Assembly: GCA_947626755.1 (NCBI GenBank)
Contig: CANQTP010000013.1
Coordinates: 1 to 51,157, forward strand
DNA from: an uncultured Clostridia bacterium
GTDB lineage: Bacteria > Bacillota > Clostridia > Oscillospirales > Ruminococcaceae
Length of the DNA: 51,157 nucleotides
Direction: 5' to 3'
Shown here: positions 27,096 through 34,682 of the stretch, one piece after another
Layout of the letters: each line of letters starts with the position of its first letter
Numbering within the stretch: the stretch's first letter is position 1
The notes under the pieces: model-generated
What the model saw: only the letters and a program-made list of their open reading frames with translations
The model's database searches: none
What the model was told of the DNA's origin: nothing
Translations under genes and position numbers: made by a program

Positions 27096-27143
27096 CACAC
27101 GGCTGCACTTAACAACTGCAATAATAAAAAGTGCAGCCGCGTG
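27096..27143 (-). terminator. Hairpin (partial terminator) after the pilin gene
   Basis: A stem of GGCTGCACTT/AAGTGCAGCC (27101-27110 with 27129-27138), extended by four more pairs with one mismatch, around an 18-base loop. On the minus strand ATATTTTTG follows. It lies between the Flp-like pilin gene and the TadE gene. The likely role is to terminate most transcripts after the pilin or protect their 3' end, so that pilin is made in excess over the assembly proteins. Confidence 0.6.
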
Positions 27144-27180
27144 TATTATCAAGTAATATCAAGACGAAAATATAATAACA

Positions 27181-27474
27181 TTATGTAGTCGTTGGATCTG
27201 CGAAAGTATCTTTGACCTTTTGGATTATAGAACCTATAATACCTTGTTGATCAGCTTCAGTGGCACCATTAGGATCTCCAAAAAGTGCCTTTCTGAAAAC
27301 AAGGGCAGCTACTGCAGCAAGACCGATGAGGATAAGCGAAACAACGATACCGTCTACACCGCGTTCATCATTTGAAAAAGAACTGAGACCCGATCTGATC
27401 TTGTCCTTTGCCTTATCAAAAGCCATTGAAGCCTTAACATATGCCAGAGTGGTAAGAGTATTGATATCAGACAT
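27181..27474 (-). CDS. flp: Flp-like major pilin candidate
   Basis: A 97-residue protein whose position between tadC and tadE, small size and single helix mark it as the pilin subunit. The N-terminal 38 residues are hydrophilic, then NDERGVDGIVVSLILIGLAA forms the cleavage region and helix (about 37-62), followed by a Pro/Thr/Asp-rich tail ending DPTTT. Unlike TadE and most Flp pilins it has Val instead of Glu at +5 after the glycine in ERG. The leader is unusually long. GAAAGGA lies upstream of the ATG. The call as pilin rests on context more than on motif. Confidence 0.75.
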   Translation of the reverse strand: MSDINTLTTLAYVKASMAFDKAKDKIRSGLSSFSNDERGVDGIVVSLILIGLAAVAALVFRKALFGDPNGATEADQQGIIGSIIQKVKDTFADPTTT

Positions 27475-27504
27475 TATGTATCATTCCTTTCTTGTAATTT
27501 CACA

Positions 27505-28560
27505 TCAGAACGAACCGACCATATCCATAAATATGGGTACAAGGATAAAGAGCATTATTCCCGTAAATATCATAAGCGTGGGAATAAGAAGATTACCCTG
27601 TGCCTTTTCTCCGAGCCGCTTGGCATTATGCTTGCGCTCCATCCAGCTTTCGCTTGACATCTGCATAAACAGCAAGCCTATTTCCTCGTTGCCCTTTGAA
27701 AGGTTCTGCATTATGGACGTTGCCAATTTTGATGTATATTTATTATTGCAGTTGTTCATAAATTGAGTGTATGCGCTTACAGGACTAACGTTGCTGTTCT
27801 GTAAAGCAACAACGGTCTTCATTTCCTCATAAAGAACGTCCTGTGAGGAATTTGCCGTCAGCTCCCAAGCTCTTGAAACTTCCATTCCCGAATTTATAAG
27901 CATGGCAAGCTTTGAAACAACATTGGGAAATTCCGCTTCAATGCGTTCCTCGCGGTATTGTGCTTCCTGCCTGAGATTGCTGAGAGGAACATAGCATAGA
28001 ACGATTATAAGGAACAGGACTACCGCGCCTATCGAAAGCGCATCTGGATTGCCCGTGCTTTCAAGAATGGAAACAAACGCAGCGTCAGCCATGACCCCTA
28101 TCATTATATATGATATTGTAGAAGCAAGCAGATATTTTGCCCTTGTAAAAGCATTTTCCTTTCCATCTGTACGGGTAAAATTATCCACAAGTTGGCGGAA
28201 TATCTTATTATCGGCATTAAATCCGAGTTTCCTCATTACGGCATATCCGCAGGCAGGCATTATATCTATGATCCCGGGAGCTGAATTATTTGCCTTGTCA
28301 AGACTCTTTTGCGCGTCTTTCATTTTCTTTGCAAATTTCTTGTGTATTTTTTCAGCTTCTTTGCCTTCCTCATCGCCGCCGCTTTTGATAAAAGTGTTCA
28401 TCTTTTTGCTTTCATCTTTCATGATCTTCTTTACCTTTGCAAGGGCATTTTTTCTTTTTGCAATGGTAATTTCAACAATATCTTCCTTTGTTATATTCAT
28501 CGCCAGATATATCCATGCCGCAAGAATAACAACGGCAAACAGCAATAATGCAACAGCCAT
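27505..28560 (-). CDS. tadC: TadC inner-membrane platform protein
   Basis: A 351-residue GspF/T2SSF-type membrane protein: N-terminal helix (VALLLFAVVILAAWIYLAM), a cytoplasmic coiled segment rich in lysine (about 30-90), further helices (about 140-195), the conserved platform region (ERIEAEFPNVVSKLAMLINSG; QMSSESWMERKHNAKRLGEKA) and a final helix pair (LIPTLMIFTGIMLFILVPI). It pairs with TadB under the ATPase TadA to move pilin subunits. GGAGGG lies six bases before the ATG, and tadB stops 12 bases upstream. Confidence 0.9.
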   Translation of the reverse strand: MAVALLLFAVVILAAWIYLAMNITKEDIVEITIAKRKNALAKVKKIMKDESKKMNTFIKSGGDEEGKEAEKIHKKFAKKMKDAQKSLDKANNSAPGIIDIMPACGYAVMRKLGFNADNKIFRQLVDNFTRTDGKENAFTRAKYLLASTISYIMIGVMADAAFVSILESTGNPDALSIGAVVLFLIIVLCYVPLSNLRQEAQYREERIEAEFPNVVSKLAMLINSGMEVSRAWELTANSSQDVLYEEMKTVVALQNSNVSPVSAYTQFMNNCNNKYTSKLATSIMQNLSKGNEEIGLLFMQMSSESWMERKHNAKRLGEKAQGNLLIPTLMIFTGIMLFILVPIFMDMVGSF

Positions 28561-28572
28561 GATATTCCCTCC

Positions 28573-29349
28573 TTAAACATCGATATCTGTCATTTTCTGA
28601 CCTAAAATATATGAAGCTATAAATATTGCCACGGATATTGAGATAACTATAAATCCGTAGAACTTTGTATCTTCGGCATACAGCCATGTGAGGAATCCTC
28701 CGCCGCCCGAGCCGAGCATCAGCACTAACAGCACAGGCATAACGAGCATGATCTTATTTTCGTTTTTCGGAGCGGTAAGAACAGTTTCTATCTCCTCTTC
28801 GATCTCTATTTTGTCGGAAATTATCTGCTGCGTCTGTTTTATAATATCGGCAAATCTGTCGCTTCTTCCTTCGATTATCTCGTATATTTCTCCGAAGCTT
28901 TTTATATCCTCTATACCGCTGCGCTCTCCGAAATCCTTGAACAGCGTTCTCAGCGGAATACCGTTTCTGTTTCTGTCGATAATATTTTTCATTTCGATTA
29001 TAATATCCGTGTTTTCACTGTAAGTCATTTGCAGATCGTGATATGCGGATTCAAGGGATTTAAGTTCGTTATTTCCGGCTCTTGAAGCAACGCTCATTGC
29101 TTCAAGCATATCACAGAACTGTGTCCTGAGTTTCTTCTTGCGCTTTTTTACCTGTGCCCTTGCAAATTCTCTTTCAAATGTAGGAGCAATAAACACGGCA
29201 ATTATCACTGCGATCATCATATTCTTGTAAAATATGTTCAATATGACCGTTGCTGCCGCCGCAAAAACTATGTACATAAGAATATGCTGCCATTTCGGCA
29301 TAGCACATTTCTTATAATTTGGCATTTCGGTTCCATTATTCCTGCTCAT
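28573..29349 (-). CDS. tadB: TadB inner-membrane platform protein
   Basis: A 258-residue protein. I start at the ATG at 29349, six bases after GGGAGGACGG; a TTG six codons earlier would overlap the tadA stop and lacks a site. It has an N-terminal helix pair (ILMYIVFAAAATVILNIFY; MIAVIIAVFIAPTFEREFA), the GspF-like cytoplasmic domain (RTQFCDMLEAMSVASRAG; DIKSFGEIYEIIEGRSDRF) and two C-terminal helices. It is the partner of TadC in the pilus motor platform. Confidence 0.88.
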   Translation of the reverse strand: MSRNNGTEMPNYKKCAMPKWQHILMYIVFAAAATVILNIFYKNMMIAVIIAVFIAPTFEREFARAQVKKRKKKLRTQFCDMLEAMSVASRAGNNELKSLESAYHDLQMTYSENTDIIIEMKNIIDRNRNGIPLRTLFKDFGERSGIEDIKSFGEIYEIIEGRSDRFADIIKQTQQIISDKIEIEEEIETVLTAPKNENKIMLVMPVLLVLMLGSGGGGFLTWLYAEDTKFYGFIVISISVAIFIASYILGQKMTDIDV

Positions 29350-29363
29350 ATCCGTCCTCCCGA

Positions 29364-30644
29364 TCAAAGATAATTATAAATACCCGCATTAATGAATTTA
29401 TCCGGGTGGATCATTTTATTTCCGGTGCGTTTAAGTCCGCCGACCACCTTGCTGACGGTACTTTCGGGGGATTCTTCAAATCTGAACAGCGGGTTAAGGA
29501 TAATATCCCCATGCTCGTCGATCCTGTCGACTTCCGTGATCTCCAATGTCTTTCTGGAAAAATCACGCAGTCTTGACAGATGCACTATTATATCCACAGC
29601 GGAAGCTATCTGCTGACGTATAGCAGGAAGCGGCAGTCCCGGAGAACCGCTCAGCACCATTGTTTCCAGACGGCTGAGCATATCATGTGAAGAATTGGCA
29701 TGACCTGTGGAAAGCGAACCGTCATGACCTGTGTTCATAGCCTGAAGCATATCCAGAGCTTCACCGCCTCTGACCTCACCCACGACAATACGTTCAGGAC
29801 GCATTCTCAGCGATGATTTGATAAGATCCCTTATCGTGATCCCTCCCTTTCCGGCAGAATTGGCATTTTTTGTTTCCAGCCTTACAAGGTTAGGAATGTT
29901 TTTGATCTGGAGTTCAGCACTGTCCTCAATGGTTATTACACGCTCATATGAAGGAATAAAGTTTGAAAGGGCGTTAAGAAAAGTGGTTTTTCCGCTTCCT
30001 GTACCGCCGCATACAAATATATTATACTTTGCTCTTACAAGCTTTTCGAGGAAATCTGCCGCTTCCTGAGTAAGGGAACCGTAGTCCAGAAGTTTCTGTA
30101 TTGTCATGGCTTCCTGCGGGAAACGCCTGATGGTCACTATCGGACCGTTCAGCGCAACAGGTGGAAGAACAACATTTACACGGGAACCGTCCTCAAGCCT
30201 CGTATCAACGATAGGATTGCTTTCGTCAACGCTTCGTCCTGCCATGCGGACGAATTTAATGATTATATCGGTAAGCACTTCCGTGCTTTCAAATCTTTCG
30301 GGAAGTTTCTTTACCTTTCCGTTCTGTTCAACGAATATGTTATCGTAGCCATTTATCATGACTTCGGTTATGGTCTTGTCTTCAATGATAGTCCCGAGAA
30401 CGTCAAGACCGCGTATAGATTCAAAAACGCTGTTTTTAATGCTGTTTTTGTCACGAAATGTTATAGAGCCTGTTTCACCGTGATAGTTTTCATCTGATGA
30501 AGCAAGCTCTTCAAGCTTTACCTCCATGAACCCCTCTATAGCATCATAGAGTTCATCATCACTCATAAGCGTAAGGTTTGGAAGCTCCTGTATTTTATTT
30601 TTTATATCGACAGTTATTGCCTTGAAAAGATCTCCGCTGATCAT
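29364..30644 (-). CDS. tadA: TadA/CpaF pilus assembly ATPase
   Basis: A 426-residue secretion ATPase of normal family length. The Walker A motif GGTGSGKT is at 213-220, the Asp box and Walker B region reads RPERIVVGEVRGGEALDML, and the His box follows (TGHDGSLSTGHANS). The N-terminal domain contains VMINGYDNIFVEQNGK, typical of CpaF. It powers polymerisation, and in some systems also retraction, of the Flp-type pilus from the cytoplasm. A near-perfect ribosome binding site (GGAGGTGATT) precedes the ATG. It lies 22 bases downstream of tadZ. Confidence 0.95.
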   Translation of the reverse strand: MISGDLFKAITVDIKNKIQELPNLTLMSDDELYDAIEGFMEVKLEELASSDENYHGETGSITFRDKNSIKNSVFESIRGLDVLGTIIEDKTITEVMINGYDNIFVEQNGKVKKLPERFESTEVLTDIIIKFVRMAGRSVDESNPIVDTRLEDGSRVNVVLPPVALNGPIVTIRRFPQEAMTIQKLLDYGSLTQEAADFLEKLVRAKYNIFVCGGTGSGKTTFLNALSNFIPSYERVITIEDSAELQIKNIPNLVRLETKNANSAGKGGITIRDLIKSSLRMRPERIVVGEVRGGEALDMLQAMNTGHDGSLSTGHANSSHDMLSRLETMVLSGSPGLPLPAIRQQIASAVDIIVHLSRLRDFSRKTLEITEVDRIDEHGDIILNPLFRFEESPESTVSKVVGGLKRTGNKMIHPDKFINAGIYNYL

Positions 30645-30666
30645 TTAATCACCTCCGGACAGAACA

Positions 30667-31707
30667 TTATGAGATCAACATATCCATATCCAGCAGTGAA
30701 TATTTGCTGATATAAGATACAAGTTCATCAGGATCACATTTCTTTTCGGGTATTCGTCCGGCAATCTCGTAACCTGCTGCGCTCATATCGGAAGCTCCGT
30801 TTGAAAAGTTTATTACTGAGCATATCTTATCGGAATATTCGCGCATGACTGTTCTGTGTTCCGAAAACTTTTTAATTTTTTCTTTTGCAGTCTTATCGGG
30901 AGTTTCTGCCAGCACTATCTTATCGGAAATATCCAGAATACTGCGGTCAAGCTGATCAAAGCTTATACCCATGTCAATGATTATGTAATCTGCCGTTCCG
31001 GTTTCATTGATCTTGCGGATAAGCTTTTCGATATCCTCGGAAGTTATCTCATAAATATCAAGTATATTCTCGAATTTTTCAAAATAAATAATGCCCTGAG
31101 GAGTTTTCTGCATAAGGCTTTCGAGTTTAAGGCTGAAGCTGCCGCTGCTGTCAAGAGCAGCCATCAGTTCGCCCATTCCCTTGCTGCCTTTCAACGGCAT
31201 ATAAGCACCATATGAAGCTATAGGTTCAAAATTCAGATACATAACGCTTCGTCCTTTGTTGGCAACGGATCGCGCCACTGACAAAGAGAGGGTAGTTTTG
31301 CCGCTTCCTCCTACGGGAGAATAGAAGCTTATCACCTTGCAGTGACCTGTAGAATTTGAAAAAGGATCGGAAACGTACTCCGAATATATGCCGATGACTT
31401 CTTTGTAAATAGTACTGCCTCTCTGGAACTTTTTTACAAACGCAAATTTGCCTGCAAATCCGGAAGGAAGTTCGTTATCCTCATCATACAGCATAACAGC
31501 AAGTTTTGAATTTTTGAAAAGGTTATCGCCGGAATACATGGAATGATCGAACAGGATAATATCATATCTGACAGAAGTTATTTCTTTTTCCATTTTTTCC
31601 TTATTTGTATAAACAGAAATGGAAAGATTCTCCTGTTTTTGCAACGCATCAAAAAGTCTTGCAGCGTAGGTTTCATTTGAGTCGGCTATTGCAATTTTTA
31701 TTTTCAT
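30667..31707 (-). CDS. tadZ: TadZ/CpaE pilus localisation ATPase
   Basis: A 346-residue protein with an N-terminal receiver-like domain (about 1-110, acidic D54 in ILFDHSM) fused to a ParA/MinD-type ATPase with the deviant Walker A motif PVGGSGKTT (131-139) and a conserved IIIDMG segment. TadZ positions the Tad machine in the cell and recruits TadA. It is the first gene of the minus-strand locus. AAGGCGGG before the ATG serves as ribosome binding site. Its leader begins at the left inverted repeat of the recombinase segment (31737-31762), so the transcript reaching it depends on which end of that segment faces it. Confidence 0.88.
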   Translation of the reverse strand: MKIKIAIADSNETYAARLFDALQKQENLSISVYTNKEKMEKEITSVRYDIILFDHSMYSGDNLFKNSKLAVMLYDEDNELPSGFAGKFAFVKKFQRGSTIYKEVIGIYSEYVSDPFSNSTGHCKVISFYSPVGGSGKTTLSLSVARSVANKGRSVMYLNFEPIASYGAYMPLKGSKGMGELMAALDSSGSFSLKLESLMQKTPQGIIYFEKFENILDIYEITSEDIEKLIRKINETGTADYIIIDMGISFDQLDRSILDISDKIVLAETPDKTAKEKIKKFSEHRTVMREYSDKICSVINFSNGASDMSAAGYEIAGRIPEKKCDPDELVSYISKYSLLDMDMLIS

Positions 31708-31736
31708 TCTTAACCCGCCTTAAAATATGTAATAAT

Positions 31737-31762
31737 TTTCGCAAAGTATACTCTTTTGCGAA
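31737..31762 (+). repeat. Left 26-bp inverted repeat (recombination site)
   Basis: The site has two 8-bp inverted arms, TTCGCAAA (31738-31745) and TTTGCGAA (31755-31762), around a 9-base centre GTATACTCT, plus one more matching T at the left edge. This is the layout of a tyrosine recombinase core site. It is the exact reverse complement of 33111-33136; flanking bases differ on both sides. It lies 29 bases upstream of the tadZ start. Confidence 0.85.
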
Positions 31763-31763
31763 C

Positions 31764-31793
31764 AATATAACAAAAATGCTGTAATTAAAACAA
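31764..31793 (-). promoter_or_regulatory. Weak promoter candidate facing tadZ in the present orientation
   Basis: On the minus strand TTGTTT (31788-31793), an 18-base spacer and TATATT (31764-31769) lie between the recombinase gene and the left repeat. The match is only moderate. It may give basal transcription of tadZ, or read-through from the recombinase gene may do so. Confidence 0.3.
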
Positions 31794-31835
31794 ATAATGC
31801 AGATCCGTGACGATGATCCCGACGGTCAAAAAACT

Positions 31836-32933
31836 TTATGCGGCTTTAAAATTATCGGAAAATATTTTCATGCAGTTTCGCTTTCTTTCAATGGACGAAT
31901 GAACATATCTGTCAAGCGTTACTTTTACCGAACTGTGTCCGAGAATTTCGGAAAGAGTTTTTGCATCTATCCCGAGACCGGCACATTTAGTGGCAAACGC
32001 GTGTCTAAGCGAATGAAAATTTACTTTAGGAAGTTTCAGCTTTTTAAGAATTGCTGCAAATCTGTACTGCATTGTACGCGGTTCAATAAATTTTTCGCTG
32101 CCTGTAAGAAAATAATTTTTGCCGTCAGTCCGTATAGCTTCTAATTTTGGTACAAGGAAATCAGGTATCGGGATCTCACGAACGGAACTCCTGCTTTTGG
32201 GAGATGTGACGATTATTTTGGTAGAATGTTTATTTACGCTTATCCTTTGTAAAGTTTTTCTGACGGTGATAATACTTTTTTCAAGATCAATGTCAGACCA
32301 TTTCAATGCGCAAAGTTCGCCTATTCTTATGCCTGACGAAAGCGACAGAAGTATCCCGGCATTGCTTGGCGAAAAATTATCCATCAGATCCTCTGCAAGG
32401 ATATTCTGTTCCTTATCTGTCAGCAAAGTCTTTTCCGCATATTTTCTGTCTCTTGGCAGGCTGAGATATTCCGCCTTGTCTGCATATCCGAATTGACGAT
32501 GAACAAACTTAGTTACAGATTTTATAAGGACAGCTATATCAGCAGTATATTTTACCGATAAACCGCTTGAAAGACGATCTGAAACAAGATCATCAAGCTT
32601 TTTGATCGTCAGCTGTTCGTAGACAATATTTCCCAGATAAGGCATAATGTGCTTATTTACTTTCATAAGATAGTTTGCATATGTAGATTCTTTTACATTA
32701 TTGCGGATAGTTTTAAGCCACATCATCGTCAGTTCACCGAATCTGAGACGGCACACCGGGACATTTTCCTGTATTTTAAGCCTTTTTTCGCAAAGAATAG
32801 AACGGACTTCCGAGTAACTTTTTCCGTAAACGGAAGAATATTTTGCTTTTCCGTTAGGTTTGAAACCGTTTTTGTAACGTCCTTCCCAGCGTCCGTCCTT
32901 GCGTTTGTAAATATTTTCTCCTCTTTTTGCCAT
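31836..32933 (-). CDS. Tyrosine recombinase (phage-integrase family), candidate DNA invertase
   Basis: A 365-residue recombinase with a complete catalytic set: R193 (SGIRIGELCAL), K236 (SPKSRSS), H297 and R300 (FHSLRHAFATK), H323 (LGHSS) and nucleophile Y333 (LDRYVH). The N-terminus has an AP2-like/arm-binding region (KRKDGRWEGRYKNG) and a core-binding SAM-like domain (about 65-160). AAAGGAGA lies about eight bases before the ATG. The gene is alone between two 26-bp inverted repeats, so I infer that it inverts this segment. Nothing suggests a larger phage or conjugative element around it: no excisionase, relaxase or direct repeats seen. Its leader has a TATAAT-like box but no convincing -35. 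Confidence 0.9.
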   Translation of the reverse strand: MAKRGENIYKRKDGRWEGRYKNGFKPNGKAKYSSVYGKSYSEVRSILCEKRLKIQENVPVCRLRFGELTMMWLKTIRNNVKESTYANYLMKVNKHIMPYLGNIVYEQLTIKKLDDLVSDRLSSGLSVKYTADIAVLIKSVTKFVHRQFGYADKAEYLSLPRDRKYAEKTLLTDKEQNILAEDLMDNFSPSNAGILLSLSSGIRIGELCALKWSDIDLEKSIITVRKTLQRISVNKHSTKIIVTSPKSRSSVREIPIPDFLVPKLEAIRTDGKNYFLTGSEKFIEPRTMQYRFAAILKKLKLPKVNFHSLRHAFATKCAGLGIDAKTLSEILGHSSVKVTLDRYVHSSIERKRNCMKIFSDNFKAA

Positions 32934-33056
32934 ATTTGAACTCTCCTTTTATTTTGACGGTGTTTCTGACGGCTTTTGAGCGACAAAATCACAATGTTTC
33001 AGCGATATGGTTTGTCGGTCAGCGGCGCATATTAAAAAAATTATATAATTTGCATA

Positions 33057-33085
33057 TTGACAACGATGTCATAATATGTTAAAAT
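33057..33085 (+). promoter_or_regulatory. Strong outward-facing promoter of the invertible segment
   Basis: TTGACA (33057-33062), exactly 17 bases, then TAAAAT (33080-33085): one mismatch to the sigma-A consensus. It points right, through the right inverted repeat, into a short stretch without a plausible gene and then a hairpin. After inversion it would start transcripts roughly 90 bases upstream of the tadZ start codon. Confidence 0.7.
33058..33071. promoter_or_regulatory. Palindrome overlapping the -35 box
   Basis: TGACAACGATGTCA is an inverted repeat with arms TGACA/TGTCA and a 4-base centre, covering the -35 region of the strong promoter. It could be the operator of a repressor, for instance an autoregulatory site for the divergent recombinase gene. 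Half of the left arm is simply the -35 consensus, so chance cannot be excluded. Confidence 0.35.
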
Positions 33086-33110
33086 ATATAAAATTAGCGT
33101 ATTATTGCCT

Positions 33111-33136
33111 TTCGCAAAAGAGTATACTTTGCGAAA
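33111..33136 (-). repeat. Right 26-bp inverted repeat (recombination site)
   Basis: Exact reverse complement of 31737-31762 over 26 bases, with arms TTCGCAAA and TTTGCGAA around AGAGTATAC. It lies 25 bases beyond the -10 box of the strong promoter. Confidence 0.85.
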
Positions 33137-33154
33137 GGCGTTTTCAATTGAAGC

Positions 33155-33210
33155 ATAAAAATAAAAACGGGATACTGCATATCCTCCATAAACGGGCTAT
33201 GCAGTATCCC
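33155..33210 (-). terminator. Terminator of the NSS transporter gene
   Basis: A perfect 12-bp stem, GGGATACTGCAT (33169-33180) with ATGCAGTATCCC (33199-33210), and an 18-base loop. On the minus strand it is followed by GTTTTTATTTTTATG, a good T-run, 40 bases after the transporter stop. Seen from the plus strand it faces transcripts from the promoter at 33057 but lacks a strong T-run in that direction. Confidence 0.85.
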
Positions 33211-33249
33211 TTAAAACCGGATTGTTTAATTGTAATACAAATAATTTTT

Positions 33250-34647
33250 TCAGAAAACTCCCAACGATCTTAAAAGCAGTACGGTAAGCATTATTGGAGC
33301 AAGGAATTTTATCATTACCATGAAAAGACCTTTTCGCCCCATTTTAGTATCTGTTTTTTCAACTTCGTCAACTACAGTTTCAGGTTTTACGATCCAGCCG
33401 ATAAGTATGCAGGTGCCTATGGCAACTATTGGCATGAGAATGTTGTTGCTGAGATAGTCCATAATATCAAGGATCTGTGCGGTGCTTCCGTTGGGAAGTA
33501 CTGCTTCAAAGTAAAGCACATTGTATCCGAGACAGACTATAATGGCAAGCACAGCAGTTATCGCAGTGACGATCAACGCCGCCTTTGTTCTTCCTAAGCT
33601 GAATTTGTCTATAAGACTTGAAACAACGGCTTCCATTATGGAAATTGCGCTTGTAAGGGCGGCAAAGAATACCATTGCAAAGAACAGTGCGCCGATAATT
33701 TCACCCACCGTTCCCATTTTGTCAAAAACTTTGGGCAGCGAAACGAACATCAGCCCCGGACCTGATGCGGACATTCCTTCTCTTCCCGAAAATACATACA
33801 CTGCGGGTATGATCATTATTCCCGCGAGGAATGCAACTGCGGTATCGAAAATTTCTATCTGATTTACCGAGGAATTGAGGTTCGCATCATCGCGTACATA
33901 TGAGCCGTATGTTATCATGATCCCCATTGCAACGCTTAGACTGAAAAACAGCTGCCCCATTGCATCAATAAGTACGGTCATGAATTTTTCCAAGGTAAAT
34001 CCGCTGAAGTCGGGTATAAGATAGATCGCCAGACCTTCCATGCCTGTTCTTGTAATGCCGCTGTCATCGGTGTGGTCAAGAGTTATTGAAAAAACGGCTA
34101 TCACTATCACAAGGACAAGAAGTATCGGCATAAGTATTTTGGAAAATGATTCTATGCCTTTATTAACGCCGCGTATAACTACAAAGACCACCGCTGCAAG
34201 GAAAACAAGCGTCATAATCAAAGGTTCTGCCATTCCTGAAATAAAAGCGTTGAAATATCCGTCCTGTGCGGCTGCCGAGCCGTTGAACGTCACATACCCC
34301 AGAAGATATTTCAGCACCCAACCGCCGATAGCACAATAATAAGGAAGTATCATTGCGGGAATGATACATGCAAGTATCCCAAGATGACGCCATTTCTTAT
34401 TAAGGGCACCGTAAGCAGTCAGAGGACTTTGCTTGGTTTTACGCCCGATGGCTGTTTCGGTCATAAGCAGTGTAAATCCGAAAGTGAGTGCAAGAACAAG
34501 GTAAACAACAAGGAACATTCCTCCGCCGTCCTTGGTGGCAAGGTATGGGAAACGCCATATATTTCCCAGACCGACTGCACTGCCTGCGGCGGCAAGGACA
34601 AATCCCAGCGATCCCTTAAAAGTGTTTCTTTTTTCGTTATTCCCCAT
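33250..34647 (-). CDS. Sodium-dependent transporter, NSS/SNF family
   Basis: A 465-residue polytopic membrane protein of about 11-12 helices. The family signature is at the N-terminus (GSLGFVLAAAGSAVGLGNIW, then RFPYLATKDGGGMFLVVY), with the unwound substrate-binding region of helix 1. Later segments (AMGIMITYGSYVRDDANL; GPGLMFVSLPKVF) also fit NSS transporters such as LeuT or Tyt1. It should carry an amino acid or related amine inward together with sodium; the substrate is not evident. It has its own consensus promoter (34683-34711) and terminator, so it is a single-gene unit, not part of the pilus locus. Confidence 0.92.
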   Translation of the reverse strand: MGNNEKRNTFKGSLGFVLAAAGSAVGLGNIWRFPYLATKDGGGMFLVVYLVLALTFGFTLLMTETAIGRKTKQSPLTAYGALNKKWRHLGILACIIPAMILPYYCAIGGWVLKYLLGYVTFNGSAAAQDGYFNAFISGMAEPLIMTLVFLAAVVFVVIRGVNKGIESFSKILMPILLVLVIVIAVFSITLDHTDDSGITRTGMEGLAIYLIPDFSGFTLEKFMTVLIDAMGQLFFSLSVAMGIMITYGSYVRDDANLNSSVNQIEIFDTAVAFLAGIMIIPAVYVFSGREGMSASGPGLMFVSLPKVFDKMGTVGEIIGALFFAMVFFAALTSAISIMEAVVSSLIDKFSLGRTKAALIVTAITAVLAIIVCLGYNVLYFEAVLPNGSTAQILDIMDYLSNNILMPIVAIGTCILIGWIVKPETVVDEVEKTDTKMGRKGLFMVMIKFLAPIMLTVLLLRSLGVF

Positions 34648-34682
34648 AATATTTTCTCCCCTTGTTAAAAAATTACTAAAAA

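Larger units (their letters stand above)
31737..33136. other. Putative invertible DNA segment carrying its own recombinase
   Basis: A 1400-bp segment bounded by perfect 26-bp inverted repeats and containing one gene, a tyrosine recombinase. Its right end holds an outward-facing strong promoter (33057-33085) and its left end only a weak candidate (31764-31793). In the present orientation the weak end faces tadZ; inversion would put the strong promoter in front of the pilus operon. The repeats are inverted, not direct, so recombination between them inverts the segment and does not excise it. The alternative of a small insertion element with terminal repeats is less likely for a tyrosine recombinase. 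No test of inversion is possible from one assembled sequence. Confidence 0.7.

Noticed and set aside
31737-33136. Segment as an integrated mobile element with att sites
   Set aside because: Integration gives direct repeats, whereas these are inverted. No excisionase, relaxase or cargo is present. An insertion-like unit remains a minor alternative.
33076-33273. Plus-strand frame downstream of the switch promoter
   Set aside because: Its ATG overlaps the -10 box, it crosses the inverted repeat, the terminator and the transporter end, and it has no ribosome binding site or known motif.
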